A DNA stretch of 7,409 nt from Burkholderiales bacterium (lineage in GTDB: Bacteria; Pseudomonadota; Gammaproteobacteria; Burkholderiales; SG8-41): assembly GCA_005800795.1 (NCBI GenBank), contig SYEN01000415.1, forward strand, positions 1-7,409. Reading direction: 5' to 3'. Under the pieces are notes generated by a model. That model was given only the letters and a program-made list of their open reading frames with translations, was not told where the DNA came from and did not search any database. A program made the position numbers and the translations under genes. This document shows, piece after piece, positions 5,342 to 7,409 of this stretch. The stretch's first letter is position 1; every line of letters starts with the position of its first letter.

Positions 5342-6283
5342 TTATTTTATTTCTGACGCCACTGCATCCATAAACAACCCCGCCACATTGCACTGCGTCT
5401 GATTCATGATTTCCTGAAAGCAGGTCGGGCTGGTGACGTTGATTTCGGTGAGACAAGCGCCGATCACGTCCAGCCCCACCAGCAGCAGCCCTTGCGCATG
5501 CAGCAGCGGCGCAAGCGTTTCGGCGATTTCGCGGTCACGCGCGGTGAGTTCGCGCGCGACACCCGTGCCGCCCGCCGCCAGATTGCCGCGCGTCTCGCCC
5601 GCCTTGGGAATACGCGCCAGACAATAGGGCACCGGTTTGCCGCCGATCAACAGCACGCGTTTGTCACCATCGACGATCTCCGGCAGATAGCGTTGCGCCA
5701 TGATGGTGCGCGTGCCGAGTTGCGTGAGCGTTTCGATAATCACACTCAAGTTCGGGTCATCCTTGCGCACTTTGAATATCGACGTACCGCCCATGCCGTC
5801 GAGCGGTTTAAAAATCACATCGCCGTGTTCCGCCACAAAATCGCGCAGCACTTTTTCCAGCCGCGTGACGATGGTTGGCGCCGTGAATTGCGCGTAACGC
5901 GCGATCGCCAGTTTTTCGTTGTGATCGCGGATGGCGCGCGGCCGGTTGAACACTTTCGCGCCCTGGGCTTCGGCTGCCTCCAGCAAATAGGTGCTGTAAA
6001 CGTACTCCATGTCAAACGGCGGATCCTTGCGCATGATCACCGCGTCGAATTGGGCGAGGTCAGTTTCGGTGGCAGCCTCACTGCGATACCAATGATCCTT
6101 GTCACCGGTGAGGTGCAGCTGCGCCGCGTAACCCGCCACGCGATGCTTGCGCCAGAAAATATCTTCCTGCTGCAGTGTGTATAGCTCGCAGCCGCGCGCG
6201 GCGGCCTCGCGCATCATGGCGAACGAGGTGTCCTTGTAAATCTTGAATTCGTCGAGCGGATCGACGATGAACGCGAGTTTCAT
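5342..6283 (-). CDS. gshB: Glutathione synthetase
   Basis: This 313-residue ATP-grasp ligase is close to the usual ~315. It joins gamma-glutamylcysteine and glycine using ATP in the cytoplasm, the second step of glutathione synthesis. The start MKLAFIVDPL with KDTSFAMMREA matches GshB N-termini. Other landmarks are MRKDPPFDMEY (84-94), the ATP-binding loop FKPLDGMGGTSIF (158-170), MAQRYLPEI, GETRGNLAAGG (229-239) and the metal/ATP-binding EINVTSPT (280-287) near the C-terminus. All expected motifs are intact. The ATG at 6283 lies 12 bases after the gshA stop and has a good Shine-Dalgarno AGAGGA (6293-6288, spacer 4), so gshA-gshB form an operon. It is followed by an AT-rich gap before the pts genes without a clear terminator, so read-through into them is possible. 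Confidence 0.98.
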   Translation of the reverse strand: MKLAFIVDPLDEFKIYKDTSFAMMREAAARGCELYTLQQEDIFWRKHRVAGYAAQLHLTGDKDHWYRSEAATETDLAQFDAVIMRKDPPFDMEYVYSTYLLEAAEAQGAKVFNRPRAIRDHNEKLAIARYAQFTAPTIVTRLEKVLRDFVAEHGDVIFKPLDGMGGTSIFKVRKDDPNLSVIIETLTQLGTRTIMAQRYLPEIVDGDKRVLLIGGKPVPYCLARIPKAGETRGNLAAGGTGVARELTARDREIAETLAPLLHAQGLLLVGLDVIGACLTEINVTSPTCFQEIMNQTQCNVAGLFMDAVASEIK

Positions 6284-6295
6284 GTGATCCTCTGG

Positions 6296-7409
6296 TTACG
6301 CCGCCGCTGGATCAACCAGCGATTCTGTACGCTCCAATTCAATCGATGCGGCCAGCAGCGCCAGGCGCGCGATCACACCATAGGCATAAAAGCGGTTCGG
6401 CGCGCAGCCGGGGTCATCCGGGTCGGGCGACGAGCAGGGCTCGGCGAACGCCAGCGGCTCGAACTGCATGCCCGGGGCGTTGAGATTTTGATCCTTGCCG
6501 CGTTGCGTGTTCAGGCGATAGAACCCACCCACCACGAAACGGTCGATCATGTAAACCACCGGCTCAGCCACCGCGTCGCGCACCGTCTCGAAGGTATGCA
6601 CGCCTTCCTGCACCAGCACCTCGTGCACTTCCATGCCTTCTTTCACCACCGCCATTTTATTGCGCTGCTTGCGATTGAGGCCGCGCACCTCAGCGGCATC
6701 CTTCACCGTCATGATGCCCATGCCATACGTGCCCGCATCGGCCTTGACGATCACGAACGGTTCGTCCTTGATGCCGTATTCCTTGTATTTGGCGCGGATG
6801 TCGTCGAGAATTTCCGCCACGTAACCGGCGAGGCACTCCTCGCCCTGATGCGTCTGGAAATTGATCTTGCCGCATGTTTCAAAGAACGGGTTGATCAGCC
6901 AAGGATCGATGCCCATCATGTGCGCAAAATCATTGGCGACATCGTTGTACGCCGCGAAATGGTTCGACTTGCGGCGCACTGCCCAGCCCGCGTGCAGCGG
7001 CGGAAACAGCGGCTGCTCAACGTTACGCAGAATTTGCGGAATGCCTGCCGACAAATCGTTATTCAGCAGCACCACGCAAGGGTCGAAACCCGCCACGCCG
7101 AGCCGGTTGCCATTGCGCTTTAACGGCTCCAGCGTGAGCTTTTTGCCGTCGGGCAAATCGACGTCCATCGGGCTATCCAGCCCCGGCAGCAGACTGCCGA
7201 TGCGCACGTTCATCCCGGCGTGCCGCAGAATGCGCGCCAGCGTGGCGACGTTTTGCAGATAAAACTGATTCCGCGTGTGGTTCTCGGGGATCAGCAGTGC
7301 ATCGCGCGCATCAGGGCAGATTTTCTCTACCGCTGTTTGCGCCGCCTGCACACACAGCGCGTGGAAATCCGGATTCAGGTTGTTGAAGCCGCCCGGATAC
7401 AGATTGGTA
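6296..7409 (-). CDS. gshA: Glutamate-cysteine ligase, Acidithiobacillus/betaproteobacterial type (N-terminus outside window)
   Basis: The frame stays open to the right edge, giving 370 visible residues of a protein expected to be about 430 long; the start lies beyond the window. The GTG at 7351 is internal, because the upstream codons read TNLYPGGFNNLNPDF, a conserved stretch of this family. The enzyme makes gamma-glutamylcysteine from glutamate and cysteine with ATP, the first and usually limiting step of glutathione synthesis. It belongs to the lineage first typed from Acidithiobacillus ferrooxidans rather than the E. coli GshA family. Motifs include LIPENHTRNQFYLQNV, PLHAGWAVRRKSNHF, MMGIDPWLINP, the glycine-rich KADAGTYGMGIMTVKDA (about 6745-6695) and IDRFVVGGFYRLN. 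It ends in TAA at 6298-6296, 12 bases before gshB. Confidence 0.95.
   Translation of the reverse strand, partial: TNLYPGGFNNLNPDFHALCVQAAQTAVEKICPDARDALLIPENHTRNQFYLQNVATLARILRHAGMNVRIGSLLPGLDSPMDVDLPDGKKLTLEPLKRNGNRLGVAGFDPCVVLLNNDLSAGIPQILRNVEQPLFPPLHAGWAVRRKSNHFAAYNDVANDFAHMMGIDPWLINPFFETCGKINFQTHQGEECLAGYVAEILDDIRAKYKEYGIKDEPFVIVKADAGTYGMGIMTVKDAAEVRGLNRKQRNKMAVVKEGMEVHEVLVQEGVHTFETVRDAVAEPVVYMIDRFVVGGFYRLNTQRGKDQNLNAPGMQFEPLAFAEPCSSPDPDDPGCAPNRFYAYGVIARLALLAASIELERTESLVDPAAA

Noticed and set aside
6284..7123. 279-codon plus-strand open frame opposite gshA
   Set aside because: It is histidine- and arginine-rich shadow translation of the reverse strand of gshA, with no recognisable domain.
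6296..7351. GTG at 7351 as the gshA start
   Set aside because: The frame and family similarity (LYPGGFNNLNPDF) continue upstream to the window edge, so the gene is simply truncated by the window.

Overview
The window looks like a core chromosomal segment of a betaproteobacterium. This rests on protein families and gene order: a MetX-MetW pair, the Acidithiobacillus/betaproteobacterial type of glutamate-cysteine ligase next to gshB, and a mannose-family EIIA-HPr-EI cluster without a permease. Base composition is moderately GC-rich and coding density is high. I see no insertion sequence, prophage, CRISPR array, tRNA or rRNA. Except for the 3' end of an exonuclease III gene at the left edge, every gene is on the minus strand.

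Read in the direction of minus-strand transcription (right to left), the layout is: gshA (cut by the right edge) and gshB, 12 bases apart, for glutathione synthesis; a 152-base AT-rich gap with a candidate promoter and a hairpin; then the phosphotransferase block EIIA, ptsH, ptsI and a small conserved protein of unknown function; then metX-metW with overlapping stop and start codons. metW converges on the exonuclease III gene. An inverted intergenic element built from degenerate GTGARGC heptads separates ptsH from ptsI.

The most informative non-coding stretch is the 185-base metX leader (2102-2286). In order it carries a promoter with a perfect TTGACA box, a SAM-II type riboswitch pseudoknot, a GC-rich hairpin, and an intrinsic terminator whose U-tract ends one base before the metX start codon. 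The 3' strand of the aptamer's P1 helix is perfectly complementary over 9 bases to the 5' arm of the terminator. That is the arrangement expected of an antiterminator/terminator switch. High S-adenosylmethionine would stop transcription before metX-metW, so the end product would control the first committed step of methionine synthesis. A short open frame also starts at the edge of the aptamer and overlaps metX by ATGA.

Functionally the window combines sulfur amino acid metabolism (methionine activation by MetX/MetW and glutathione synthesis by GshA/GshB) with a regulatory-type phosphorelay (EI to HPr to EIIA). The genes are ordinary housekeeping genes. The novelty lies in the metX leader and the intergenic repeat.
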